Shown in pieces: positions 43,601 to 52,404 of a stretch of 64,000 nt of DNA; the first letter of the stretch is position 1, and each line of letters begins with the position of its first letter. The notes beneath the pieces were generated by a model. It ran no database searches and was not told the origin of the DNA. It saw only the letters and a list, made by a program, of their open reading frames with translations. The position numbers and the translations under genes are program-made. The DNA is from Bradyrhizobium sp. AUGA SZCCT0158 (lineage in GTDB: Bacteria; Pseudomonadota; Alphaproteobacteria; Rhizobiales; Xanthobacteraceae). The DNA lies in assembly GCF_018130065.1 (NCBI RefSeq), contig NZ_JAFCME010000007.1:62001-126000 (forward strand), read 5' to 3'.

Positions 43601-46600
43601 TGGCAACGTCGGAGACGCCAGCGAGCAGTGAACGAGCGCAGGGATCGCTGTCGGTGGTTCGTCAGGCAGAGGCGCTCGAAACCTTCGTCAAGATCACCGC
43701 TGATGGTTCGGTCACCGCCTACAACGGCCACGTCGATCTCGGCACCGGAATCCGCACCGCACTCGGACAGATCGTCGCCGAGGAACTCGACGTGTCCTTT
43801 GCCCGCGTCGTCGTGGTGCTGGGCGACACCTCTGTCGTTCCCAACCAGGGCGCGACGATCGCCAGCGAAACCATCCAGATCACGGCGGTGCCGCTGCGCA
43901 AGGCTGCAGCGCAGGCGCGGCAATTTTTGATCGCGCGTGCGGCGGAACGGCTGGAGGTAGCGGCCAGTGATCTCAACATCGAAGACGGGCTGATCCGCGG
44001 CAAGGACAACCGCACTGTCAGTTATGGAGAATTGATCGCCGGCGAGATCATTCGGCTCGAACTCACCGAAGACGTAACGGTGAAGGACGTCAGCGCCTAT
44101 TCCATCGTCGGGCAATCGGTGCCCCGCGTCGACTTGCCGGCGAAGGCGACCGGCGAACTCGTTTACGTTCACGACATGCGCGTGCCCGGTATGCTGCATG
44201 GCCGCGTCGTGCGGCCGCCTTATGCCGGCATCGACGCCGGCCCGTTCGTCGGCACCAGCCTGATCGCGGTCGATGAAGCTTCGGTGCGCGATATCCCGGG
44301 GCTGGTGGCCGTGGTGAGGATCGGCGATTTCATCGGTATCGTTGCCGAGCGCGAGGAGAACGCGATCAAGGCGGCGGCGCAGCTCAAGGTGAGCTGGAAG
44401 CCGGTGCCTGTCCTGCCCGACCTCGGCGATCTCCAAACGGTGCTGCGGGCCAACCCATCGACGCCGCGGACGCTGATCGACAAGGGCAACGTCGACGCCG
44501 CCATTGCATCAGCCGCCAAGCCGATGGCGCGGACTTACGTCTGGCCGTATCAGATGCACGGCTCCATCGGCCCCTCCTGCGCGGTCGCCGACTATCAGGA
44601 CGGCGCGATCCGGGTGTGGTCCGGCACGCAGAACCCGCACATCCTGCGCACCGATCTAGCACTGCTGATCGAGCGGCCTGAAGCCGAGATCGATGTGATC
44701 AGGATGGAAGCCGCCGGCTGCTATGGCCGCAACTGCGCCGACGACGTCACCGCCGATGCGCTATTGCTGTCGCGCGCGGTCGGCCGTCCCGTCCGCGTGC
44801 AATTGACGCGCGAGCAGGAACACGCCTGGGAGCCGAAGGGCACCGGGCAATTGATGGACGTCAATGGCGGGCTCAACGCCGACGGCGGCGTCGCGGCCTA
44901 TGATTTTGCGACGCGCTATCCGTCGAACGGCGCGCCGACACTGGCGCTGCTGCTCACCGGACGGATCGCGCCGGAGCCCGCCGTGTTCGAGATGGGCGAT
45001 CGCACCGCGATCCCGCCTTATGACTATGAGAACATGCGCGTGGTGGCGCACGACATGCCGCCGATCGTGCGCGCCTCCTGGTTCCGCGGCGTCTCGGCGC
45101 TGCCCAATACTTTCGCGCATGAATCCTATATCGACGAACTCGCCGCTGAAGCCGGCGTCGATCCGATCGAATATCGCCTGCGCTACCTGAAGGACACGCG
45201 CGCCGTCGATCTCGTCAATGCGGTCGCCGAGCGCGCGGGCTGGAAACCGCGACCGGTACGGCAGGAGCCTGAAGCCGAGGGCGACATCGTGCGCGGGCGC
45301 GGCTTTGCTTATGCGCTCTATGTGCACAGCAAATTCCCGGGCTATGGCGCGGCGTGGTCGGCGTGGATCGCCGATGTTGCCGTCAACAAGGCGACCGGCG
45401 ATGTCAGCGTCACCCGCGTGGTCGCGGGCCAGGATTCCGGGCTGATGATCAACCCGGAAGGGGTGCGTCATCAGATCCACGGCAACGTGATCCAGTCGAC
45501 CAGCCGCGCGCTGATGGAGGAAGTCTCGTTCGACCGCGCGTCCGTGACGGCGCGCGAATGGGGCGCCTACCCCATCGTCAAATTTCCTGACCTGCCGAAG
45601 ATCGATGTCTTGATGCTGCCGCGGCAGGACCAGCCACCGCTCGGCGTCGGCGAGTCCGCCTCGGTCCCCAGCGCTGCCGCCATCGCCAACGCGATCTATG
45701 ATGCGACCGGTGTGCGCTTTCGCGAATTGCCGTTCACGCCGGAGCGCATTTTGCGGGGATTGCACGGCGACGCGGCGGCGGTGCCGGAGGCATTGCCTGC
45801 GCCGCCGCCCGTACCCGATCTCACCAAATGGCAAAACCCGTTTGCCGGACGGCGCGGCGTGCTGGCGACGGCGGCGGCATTATGCGCGGCGGTGGTCGGC
45901 ATCGGCGCTGCTGTACTGCCGTGGCGCGCGATCGGGCCGATCGCGCGGCCGGATGCGTCAGTCTATTCGGCGGCGACCATCGCGCGCGGCCAGCAACTCG
46001 CGGCGCTCGGCGACTGCGCGGTCTGCCACACCAGCATCAATGGCGTGCTCAATGCCGGCGGCCGGCCGCTCGATACGCCGTTCGGGGTTATCTACAGCAC
46101 CAATATCACGCCCGACGTGGAAACCGGCATCGGCGCATGGTCCTATCCCGCCTTCGAGCGATCGATGCGCGAAGGCATCCATCGCGATGGACGGCACCTC
46201 TATCCGGCGTTTCCCTATACGCACTTCGCGAAGACGACCGATGCCGATCTGCAGGCGCTCTACGCCTACCTGATGGCGCAATCGCCGGTGCGCGCGGAAA
46301 ATCCGGAAAACAAGTTGGCGTTCCCGTTCAACATCCGCCCGCTGCTGGCCGGATGGAACGCGCTGTTCCATCAGCCAAAGCCGTTCCAGGCAGACCCGAG
46401 CAAATCGGACGTGTGGAATCGCGGCGCCTATCTGGTCGAAGGCCTCGGCCATTGCAGCGCCTGCCATTCGCCGCGCAATGCGCTGGGAGCGGAAAAGCAA
46501 AGTGCTTACCTCGCGGGCGGCTTCGCCGAAGGTTGGGAAGCACCCGCCCTGACGTCACTGTCGCAGGCGCCGATCCCCTGGAGCGAAGATGAGCTCTACG

Positions 46601-47142
46601 CCTATTTGCGGACCGGCGAGTCGCGCTTGCACGGCGTCGCCGCGGGACCGATGGCGCCGGTCGTGAAGGAACTCGCTGCGCTGCCCGATCAGGATATCCG
46701 CGCCATGGCCGTCTATCTCGGCTCGTTCAATGAGACCGCCGCCGACAAGCGGGCACAGGATGCCCTCGCCGCCAAACTCGAGGCGGCGACCAGCACCCGG
46801 CTCGTTGCGGCCTCCAGCGTCGGCGCGCGGATCTACCAGGGTGCCTGTGCGGTCTGCCACGAGGTCGGTGGCGCGCCCTTGTTCGGCAGCCGGCCGTCGC
46901 TGGCGCTGAACAGCAACCTGCACAGCGCCGTGCCTGACAATCTGATCCAGGTGATCCTGCACGGCATCAAAGCCCCCGTGACCAGCGACCTCGGCTATAT
47001 GCCCGCCTTCAAGGACAGCCTGACCGACGGCCAGGTCGCTGAACTCGCCGCCTACCTGCGGCGACAATTTGCCCCGGAGAGGCCGGGATGGGGCGATATC
47101 CACGCAACCGTTGGGCGAATCCGGCAGGAAATGGCGCGCTGA
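43600..47142 (+). CDS. nicB: Nicotinate dehydrogenase large subunit, Mo-hydroxylase fused to triheme cytochrome c (NicB-like)
   Basis: An 1180-residue protein. Residues 1-735 form the molybdopterin domain: GHVDLGTGIRTALGQIVAEEL near the start (location about 45-65) and GVGESASVPSAAAIANAIYDAT near its end, with the catalytic Glu. A membrane helix follows (about 752-775), then three c-heme sites: C806-AVC-H810, C952-SAC-H956 and C1083-AVC-H1087. This is the NicB architecture of P. putida, which hydroxylates nicotinate to 6-hydroxynicotinate and passes electrons to the respiratory chain. Substrate is inferred from that match and from hnr next door; isonicotinate or other N-heterocycles are alternatives. 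Confidence 0.86.
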   Translation: MATSETPASSERAQGSLSVVRQAEALETFVKITADGSVTAYNGHVDLGTGIRTALGQIVAEELDVSFARVVVVLGDTSVVPNQGATIASETIQITAVPLRKAAAQARQFLIARAAERLEVAASDLNIEDGLIRGKDNRTVSYGELIAGEIIRLELTEDVTVKDVSAYSIVGQSVPRVDLPAKATGELVYVHDMRVPGMLHGRVVRPPYAGIDAGPFVGTSLIAVDEASVRDIPGLVAVVRIGDFIGIVAEREENAIKAAAQLKVSWKPVPVLPDLGDLQTVLRANPSTPRTLIDKGNVDAAIASAAKPMARTYVWPYQMHGSIGPSCAVADYQDGAIRVWSGTQNPHILRTDLALLIERPEAEIDVIRMEAAGCYGRNCADDVTADALLLSRAVGRPVRVQLTREQEHAWEPKGTGQLMDVNGGLNADGGVAAYDFATRYPSNGAPTLALLLTGRIAPEPAVFEMGDRTAIPPYDYENMRVVAHDMPPIVRASWFRGVSALPNTFAHESYIDELAAEAGVDPIEYRLRYLKDTRAVDLVNAVAERAGWKPRPVRQEPEAEGDIVRGRGFAYALYVHSKFPGYGAAWSAWIADVAVNKATGDVSVTRVVAGQDSGLMINPEGVRHQIHGNVIQSTSRALMEEVSFDRASVTAREWGAYPIVKFPDLPKIDVLMLPRQDQPPLGVGESASVPSAAAIANAIYDATGVRFRELPFTPERILRGLHGDAAAVPEALPAPPPVPDLTKWQNPFAGRRGVLATAAALCAAVVGIGAAVLPWRAIGPIARPDASVYSAATIARGQQLAALGDCAVCHTSINGVLNAGGRPLDTPFGVIYSTNITPDVETGIGAWSYPAFERSMREGIHRDGRHLYPAFPYTHFAKTTDADLQALYAYLMAQSPVRAENPENKLAFPFNIRPLLAGWNALFHQPKPFQADPSKSDVWNRGAYLVEGLGHCSACHSPRNALGAEKQSAYLAGGFAEGWEAPALTSLSQAPIPWSEDELYAYLRTGESRLHGVAAGPMAPVVKELAALPDQDIRAMAVYLGSFNETAADKRAQDALAAKLEAATSTRLVAASSVGARIYQGACAVCHEVGGAPLFGSRPSLALNSNLHSAVPDNLIQVILHGIKAPVTSDLGYMPAFKDSLTDGQVAELAAYLRRQFAPERPGWGDIHATVGRIRQEMAR

Positions 47143-47203
47143 GCTGGCATGCTGCCGCCAAAAGCCACTGGTTGGGCCGCCGCGGGCGCGATAGAGTTCC
47201 GGC

Positions 47204-48508
47204 ATGGCAGTCACAGATATTGCATCCCGGACCTACAACCACGGCTGGCGGCTCGATCCGATCGTTCGCAGCCTGCTGGATACCGACTTTTACAAGCTGC
47301 TGATGCTGCAGATGATTCGGGAATTCTACCCGGATCAGCAGGTGACGTTTTCGGTGATCAACCGCAGCAAGCATGTGCGGCTGGCCGAGATCATCGATGA
47401 GGGCGAGTTGCGCGCCCAGCTCGACCACGCCCGCTCCATCCGCTTCACCAAGAAGGAACTGATCTGGCTCGCCGGTAATACGTTCTACGGCAAGACCCAG
47501 ATGTTCTCGCCCGACTTCATCAACTGGCTCGCCAATTTCCGCCTGCCCGAATACGAGCTGCGCAAGGTGGACGGCCAGTATGAACTGCATTTCCACGGGC
47601 CGTGGACCCACACCACGATGTGGGAAATCCCGGCGCTCGCGATCCTGAACGAACTGCGCTCGCGCCAGGCGCTGAAGGGACAGGGGCGATTTGCGCTCGA
47701 CGTGCTCTATGCCCGCGCCAAGGCAAAACTCTGGACCAAGGTCGAGCGGCTGCGCAAGCTCGAGGGCTTGCGGTTGTCCGACTTCGGCACCCGCCGCCGT
47801 CACGGTTTTCTGTGGCAACGCTGGTGCGTCGAGGCGGTCAAGGAAGGCCTCGGCTCATCGTTCACAGGCACCTCCAACGTGCTGCTCGCGATGGACAATG
47901 ATCTCGAAGCGATCGGCACCAATGCGCATGAATTGCCAATGGTTGCAGCGGCCCTTGCGAATGACGATACCGAATTGCGCTGGGCGCCCTATCGCATCCT
48001 CGATCAATGGCGCCATACCTATGGCGGCAATTTGCTGATCGCCCTGCCCGACGCCTTCGGCACCAAGCCGTTCCTGCGCGATGCGCCGGACTGGGTCGCC
48101 GACTGGACCGGCTTTCGACCCGACAGCGCGCCGCCGATCGCGGCCGGCGAAGACATTATCAAGTGGTGGAAGCAGAAGGGCCGTGATCCCCGGGAGAAGC
48201 TGCTGGTGTTCTCCGACGGCATGGACGTCGGCTCGATCGAAGAGACCTATCGGCATTTTACCGGGCGGGTCCGCGTCAGCTTCGGTTGGGGTACCAACCT
48301 CACCAATGATTTCGTCGGCTGCGCGCCGGACGGATCGGCCGATCTCGATCCTATCTCGATCGTCTGCAAGGTGACGTCGGTCGATGGACGGCCGGCCGTC
48401 AAACTGTCGGACAATCCGGAAAAGGCGACAGGCTCGCCCTCCGAGGTCGAGCGATACATACGCGTATTCGGAAATGCCGGCCGCGTCCGCGCCGCCGTGC
48501 ACGTCTGA
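47204..48508 (+). CDS. pncB: Nicotinate phosphoribosyltransferase
   Basis: A 434-residue enzyme that makes nicotinate mononucleotide from nicotinate, PRPP and ATP in NAD salvage. Family features are [16 protein letters not shown] at the start, [13 protein letters not shown] around 190, [12 protein letters not shown] and [12 protein letters not shown], where the phosphate of PRPP binds, then [12 protein letters not shown]. Length matches bacterial PncB. It starts 61 bp after nicB, so nicotinate can be routed to NAD or to breakdown from one locus. Confidence 0.93.
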   Translation: MAVTDIASRTYNHGWRLDPIVRSLLDTDFYKLLMLQMIREFYPDQQVTFSVINRSKHVRLAEIIDEGELRAQLDHARSIRFTKKELIWLAGNTFYGKTQMFSPDFINWLANFRLPEYELRKVDGQYELHFHGPWTHTTMWEIPALAILNELRSRQALKGQGRFALDVLYARAKAKLWTKVERLRKLEGLRLSDFGTRRRHGFLWQRWCVEAVKEGLGSSFTGTSNVLLAMDNDLEAIGTNAHELPMVAAALANDDTELRWAPYRILDQWRHTYGGNLLIALPDAFGTKPFLRDAPDWVADWTGFRPDSAPPIAAGEDIIKWWKQKGRDPREKLLVFSDGMDVGSIEETYRHFTGRVRVSFGWGTNLTNDFVGCAPDGSADLDPISIVCKVTSVDGRPAVKLSDNPEKATGSPSEVERYIRVFGNAGRVRAAVHV

Positions 48509-48563
48509 ACCGGCAACACGCAACACGCAATCCCTGGCCACCCAACGATCTGACGAGGCCCGC

Positions 48564-49859
48564 ATGCCCGCACCCAAGCCGCCTGCCTTTGAAACCCTGA
48601 GCCTGCATGCCGGCCAGCGCCCGGACCCCGTCACCGGCGCCCGTGCGGTGCCGATCTACCAGACCACGTCCTACGTGTTCCAGGATTCCGACCACGCCGC
48701 CGCGCTGTTCAACCTCGAACGCGCCGGGCATATCTATACGCGGATTTCCAATCCGACGACCGCAGTGCTCGAAGAGCGGCTTGCGGCGCTGGAAGCCGGT
48801 GTCGGCGCGATCTGCACCGCGAGCGGCATGGCGGCGCTGCATCTGGCGATCGCCACCCTACTCAATGCCGGCGACCATATCGTCGCCTCCTCTTCGCTCT
48901 ATGGCGGCACCATCAATTTGCTGGCGCACACGCTGCCGCGCTTCGGCATCACGACGACATTCGTGAAACCGCGCGCGCTCGACGAGTTCCGCGACGCGAT
49001 CAAGCCGAACACAAGGCTTGTCATCGGCGAGACCATCGGCAATCCCGGCCTTGAGGTGCTGGATATTCCGGCGGTCGCGGAAATCGCCCATGACGCCAAG
49101 ATCCCGCTGCTGATCGACAACACCTTCGCCACGCCGTTCCTCAGCCGGCCGATCGAGCTCGGCGCCGACATCGTGATGAACTCGGCGACCAAATGGATCG
49201 GCGGCCACGGCATCGCGATCGGGGGCGTCATCGTCGATGGCGGGCATTTTGACTGGCACGATTCCGGCAAATTCCCTGTCCTGACCGAGCCGTATGCCGG
49301 CTATCACGGCATCGTCTTCGACGAGCAATTCGGCCAGGCCGCCTTCATCATGCGCGCCCGCACCGAAGGCCTGCGCGACTTCGGCGCGTGCCTGTCGCCG
49401 ACCAATGCGTTCCAGCTGCTGCAGGGCGTGGAATCGCTGGGTGTTCGCATGGAACGCCATATGAGCAATACGCTCGCGGTACTGGAATTCCTCAAAGCCA
49501 ACAAGGCGGTCGAGTGGGTGCTGCATCCCGCGCTGGAAAATCATCCCGACCATCAATTGGCCTTGCGGCTGCTGCCGAAGGGCGCCGGCTCGATCGTCAG
49601 CTTCGGCATCAAGGGCGGCCGTCCCGCGGGCAAGAAATTCATCGAGACGCTGCGCATGGTCAGCCACCTCGCCAATGTCGGTGACGCCAAGACGCTGGTG
49701 ATCCATCCCGCCAGTACGACGCATCAGCAGATGGACGCGGCGCAACTCAAGGCCGCCGGCGTCGGCGAGGAACTGGTGCGGCTATCCGTCGGGATTGAAG
49801 CTGTGGCTGACATCATCGACGATCTCGGCCAGGCGCTTCGCGCATCGCAGAAGGTGTGA
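48564..49859 (+). CDS. metY: O-acetylhomoserine aminocarboxypropyltransferase (sulfhydrylase)
   Basis: A 431-residue PLP enzyme of the Cys/Met metabolism family. The PLP lysine is Lys210 in NSATKWIGGHG. YTRISNPTTAVLEERLAALE near residue 60-80, LYGGT near 112 and the Asp of LLIDNTFATPF are family motifs. MetY makes homocysteine from O-acetylhomoserine and sulfide, or methionine from methanethiol. It starts 55 bp after pncB and 3 bp before a hydrolase gene. Confidence 0.9.
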   Translation: MPAPKPPAFETLSLHAGQRPDPVTGARAVPIYQTTSYVFQDSDHAAALFNLERAGHIYTRISNPTTAVLEERLAALEAGVGAICTASGMAALHLAIATLLNAGDHIVASSSLYGGTINLLAHTLPRFGITTTFVKPRALDEFRDAIKPNTRLVIGETIGNPGLEVLDIPAVAEIAHDAKIPLLIDNTFATPFLSRPIELGADIVMNSATKWIGGHGIAIGGVIVDGGHFDWHDSGKFPVLTEPYAGYHGIVFDEQFGQAAFIMRARTEGLRDFGACLSPTNAFQLLQGVESLGVRMERHMSNTLAVLEFLKANKAVEWVLHPALENHPDHQLALRLLPKGAGSIVSFGIKGGRPAGKKFIETLRMVSHLANVGDAKTLVIHPASTTHQQMDAAQLKAAGVGEELVRLSVGIEAVADIIDDLGQALRASQKV

Positions 49860-49862
49860 GCC

Positions 49863-50645
49863 ATGCAACTGTCAGTCAAAGGGTCCGATACGTTCGTTGC
49901 CACCGGCGGTCGTCCGTTCGATCCGTCGCTGCCCGCGGTGGTGATGCTGCACGGCGCGGGTTTTGATCATTCGACCTGGGCGCTGCACAGCCGCTGGTTC
50001 GCCCATCACGGCTATGCCGTGCTGGCGCCGGATCTGCCGGGCCATGGCCGTTCGGCCGGCAACGCCTTGCCGACGATATCGGACATGGCCGACTGGACCG
50101 CGGCACTGCTGGATGCGGCCGGCGCGCCCAAGGCAAAACTGGTCGGACATTCCATGGGATCGCTGATCGCGCTGGAAACCTCGGCGCGTCATCCGGACAA
50201 GGTCTCAGGGCTCAGCCTGATCGGAACCGCGGCCACGATGACCGTCGGCCCCGACCTGCTCAAGGCCGCGGAGTTCAACAATCCCGATGCGATCGACATG
50301 GTCTCGATCTGGGGTCTCGGCTTCAAGGCCGAACTCGGCGGCAGCCTCGCGCCGGGACTATGGATGCATCAGGGCGCGCAGCGGGTGCTGCAGCAGACCC
50401 GTCCGGGCGTGCTGTACAACGATCTCAACGCCTGCAATTCCTACGAGGGCGCGCTCGCTGCCGCAGCGGCGGTCAAGGTGCCAGCGACATTCATTCTCGG
50501 CGAACGCGATATGATGACCCCGGCAAAAGCCGGCAAGACGCTGGCAGCGGCAACGCCGAACGCGCGCGTCGTGGTGCTATCAGGCGCCGGCCACATGATG
50601 ATGGCCGAAGCGCCGGATGAATTGCTGGCGGCGTTGCGGGGGTAA
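49863..50645 (+). CDS. Alpha/beta hydrolase
   Basis: A 260-residue alpha/beta hydrolase. The oxyanion-side HGAGFDHSTW follows strand 3, the nucleophile Ser is in VGHSMGSLIAL (elbow G-H-S-M-G, near residue 98), the acid is likely Asp in LGERDMMTP, and the base is the His of SGAGHMMMAEAP. No signal peptide. The gene begins 3 bp after metY, so it is co-transcribed with it; an acyl-homoserine or ester substrate is possible but not shown. Confidence 0.85.
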   Translation: MQLSVKGSDTFVATGGRPFDPSLPAVVMLHGAGFDHSTWALHSRWFAHHGYAVLAPDLPGHGRSAGNALPTISDMADWTAALLDAAGAPKAKLVGHSMGSLIALETSARHPDKVSGLSLIGTAATMTVGPDLLKAAEFNNPDAIDMVSIWGLGFKAELGGSLAPGLWMHQGAQRVLQQTRPGVLYNDLNACNSYEGALAAAAAVKVPATFILGERDMMTPAKAGKTLAAATPNARVVVLSGAGHMMMAEAPDELLAALRG

Positions 50646-50670
50646 CGGCGCGAACATGGGTGTCTCTTCT

Positions 50671-50816
50671 TCCTTCTCCCCTTGTGGGAGAAGGTGGCGC
50701 GCAAGGCGCGCCGGATGAGGGGTTCTATCCACATCGCTCATCTTGCCGTGAGGAGAGAACCCCTCACCCGTCTTCGCTTCGCGAAGCCACCCTCTCCCAC
50801 AAGGGGAGAGGGGAAG
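50671..50816. repeat. Dispersed palindromic repeat, CTCCCCTTGTGGGAG family
   Basis: TCCTTCTCCCCTTGTGGGAG on the left and an inverted copy (CTCTCCCACAAGGGGAGAGG) on the right enclose inverted GGATGAGGGGTTCT / AGAACCCCTCACC stretches and small GCGC stems. Same architecture as the element in 38431-38567. It lies between the convergent hydrolase and protease genes. Confidence 0.8.
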
Positions 50817-50839
50817 AGCGGCGCCCGCTGATACAATAA

Positions 50840-51865
50840 TTACTGCCTTGCCGCCCTCTTCCGCTCCACCGGATGAATATCCACCGCCCGCAACCTTCCC
50901 ATGCGGAGCACGTCCATTTCCAGCTTGCGATCGATGCGGTCGCGGTCGAGTGCGCGGATCAGGTCGTCGACGCCGTTGATCTCGACGCCATCCAGTTTTA
51001 TCACGACATCTCCCGGCAACAGGCCGGCCTGCGCCGCAGGGCTGTCAGCCTCGATCTGCGCCAAGAGCGCGCCCATTGTGTTGTCGACACCGGCCACCAC
51101 TGCATGTCGTCGCGGGATCGGGGCGGTCTGGCCGGACACACCGATATAGGCGCGGCGCACATAGCCGTGGCGGATGATCTCCGACAGCACGAACTGCGCG
51201 GTGTTGCTGGCGACCGCAAAGCAGATACCTTGCGCGCCCTGAATGATCGCGGTGTTGATCCCGATCACTTCCGCTGCCGACGACACCAGCGGCCCGCCGG
51301 AATTGCCGGGATTGAGCGCAGCGTCGGTCTGGATCACGTCCTCGATGGTCCGCCCGCTCACCGAGCGGATCGAACGGCCCAGCGCCGACACCACGCCGGC
51401 GGTCACGGTCGACTCAAATCCAAGTGGATTGCCGATCGCGACCACCAGCTGGCCGCGGCGCAGGCTCTTGGAATTGCCGAGCGAGGCATAGGGCAGATCG
51501 CGCGCGCCGTCGGCGCGCAGCAAGGCGAGATCGGTGTCGGGATCAACGCCAAGCACGTGCGCGTCGGTGACAAAACCTTCGGTATCCCGCAACCGGATTT
51601 CTTTCGACGCCCCGACCACATGGCTGTTGGTCAGCACGAAACCATCGGGCGAGATGACGATGCCCGAGCCAAGCCCGCCGCGCTCCCGCGCGGTGCGCAC
51701 CTTGGGGCCGGTTTCGACGCGCACGACGGCAGGGCCGACGCGTTCGGTCACGCCGATCACGGCGTTGGAATAGGCGTCCAGCAGCGCCTGGTCGTTGGCG
51801 GGGGCGTGTTCGGTCGCGCGCGATGACGATCCGTCATCGGCGTTATCTGGGCTAAAATCCAACAT
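50840..51865 (-). CDS. HtrA/DegP-like trypsin-type serine protease with a PDZ domain
   Basis: A 341-residue protein. The protease domain has His82 (LTNSHVVG), Asp112 (DTDLALLR) and Ser189 (NPGNSGGPL). A single PDZ domain fills about residues 245-335 (GLLPGDVVIKLDGVEINGVDDL). HtrA proteases normally act in the periplasm, but no signal peptide or membrane anchor is visible: the N-terminus is acidic and polar (MLDFSPDNADDGSSS). It may stay in the cytoplasm or be exported another way. The gene stands alone. Confidence 0.87.
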   Translation of the reverse strand: MLDFSPDNADDGSSSRATEHAPANDQALLDAYSNAVIGVTERVGPAVVRVETGPKVRTARERGGLGSGIVISPDGFVLTNSHVVGASKEIRLRDTEGFVTDAHVLGVDPDTDLALLRADGARDLPYASLGNSKSLRRGQLVVAIGNPLGFESTVTAGVVSALGRSIRSVSGRTIEDVIQTDAALNPGNSGGPLVSSAAEVIGINTAIIQGAQGICFAVASNTAQFVLSEIIRHGYVRRAYIGVSGQTAPIPRRHAVVAGVDNTMGALLAQIEADSPAAQAGLLPGDVVIKLDGVEINGVDDLIRALDRDRIDRKLEMDVLRMGRLRAVDIHPVERKRAARQ

Positions 51866-51947
51866 GGCGAATTCCTTCGCCGATCAGATGGTTACGGGAT
51901 TACCTCGCCGCAAGAGCCTCAACCTCCGCGTAAACCTGCCCTGAGGC

Positions 51948-52397
51948 TTACGTGGCCCGCCGCAGATGCGGCGGCTTCGCCTTGACCGGATCGAGAAGCG
52001 ACCAGTCGCCTTGTTCCAGCGTGTAACCTTGCGGGAACGGCGCGCGGAGCTCCAGCCCGAGCGATCGCAGCACACGATCGTCGCGGTAGTAGCATTGCAG
52101 CACGACGCGAACGAGGGTTGCTGCCGCAGCACCACCCGATGCGCGGAACTCCTGCGCCACCGCATCGCGACGCACCGGATCGAGGTCGGCGAGCGGCTTG
52201 TCGGCAAGCTGCGCTAGGTGATCGAGCGCCTGTGCTACCAGTGCGGTGTCGCGCCCGAGCGTCGCCAGCATGTCGGCCTGGATCGCAGGGTCGTCTGCGC
52301 CGGGCACCTTGTACTCGTCGCTGGCGGGGACGATCATCGCAGCGACGATGCGGAGATCGTCGCGCTGGGCTGAGGTCAGTTCATTTGACACGGACAT
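51948..52397 (-). CDS. Gluconate 2-dehydrogenase subunit 3-like protein
   Basis: A 149-residue helical protein. RIVAAMIVPASDEYKVPGADDP near the start resembles the small third subunit of GMC-type dehydrogenases, which helps export or assembly of the flavin subunit. No twin-arginine signal is present here, unlike most such subunits. It starts 7 bp after the GMC oxidoreductase gene, so it is probably its partner. Confidence 0.7.
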   Translation of the reverse strand: MSVSNELTSAQRDDLRIVAAMIVPASDEYKVPGADDPAIQADMLATLGRDTALVAQALDHLAQLADKPLADLDPVRRDAVAQEFRASGGAAAATLVRVVLQCYYRDDRVLRSLGLELRAPFPQGYTLEQGDWSLLDPVKAKPPHLRRAT

Positions 52398-52404
52398 GGC
52401 GGCC

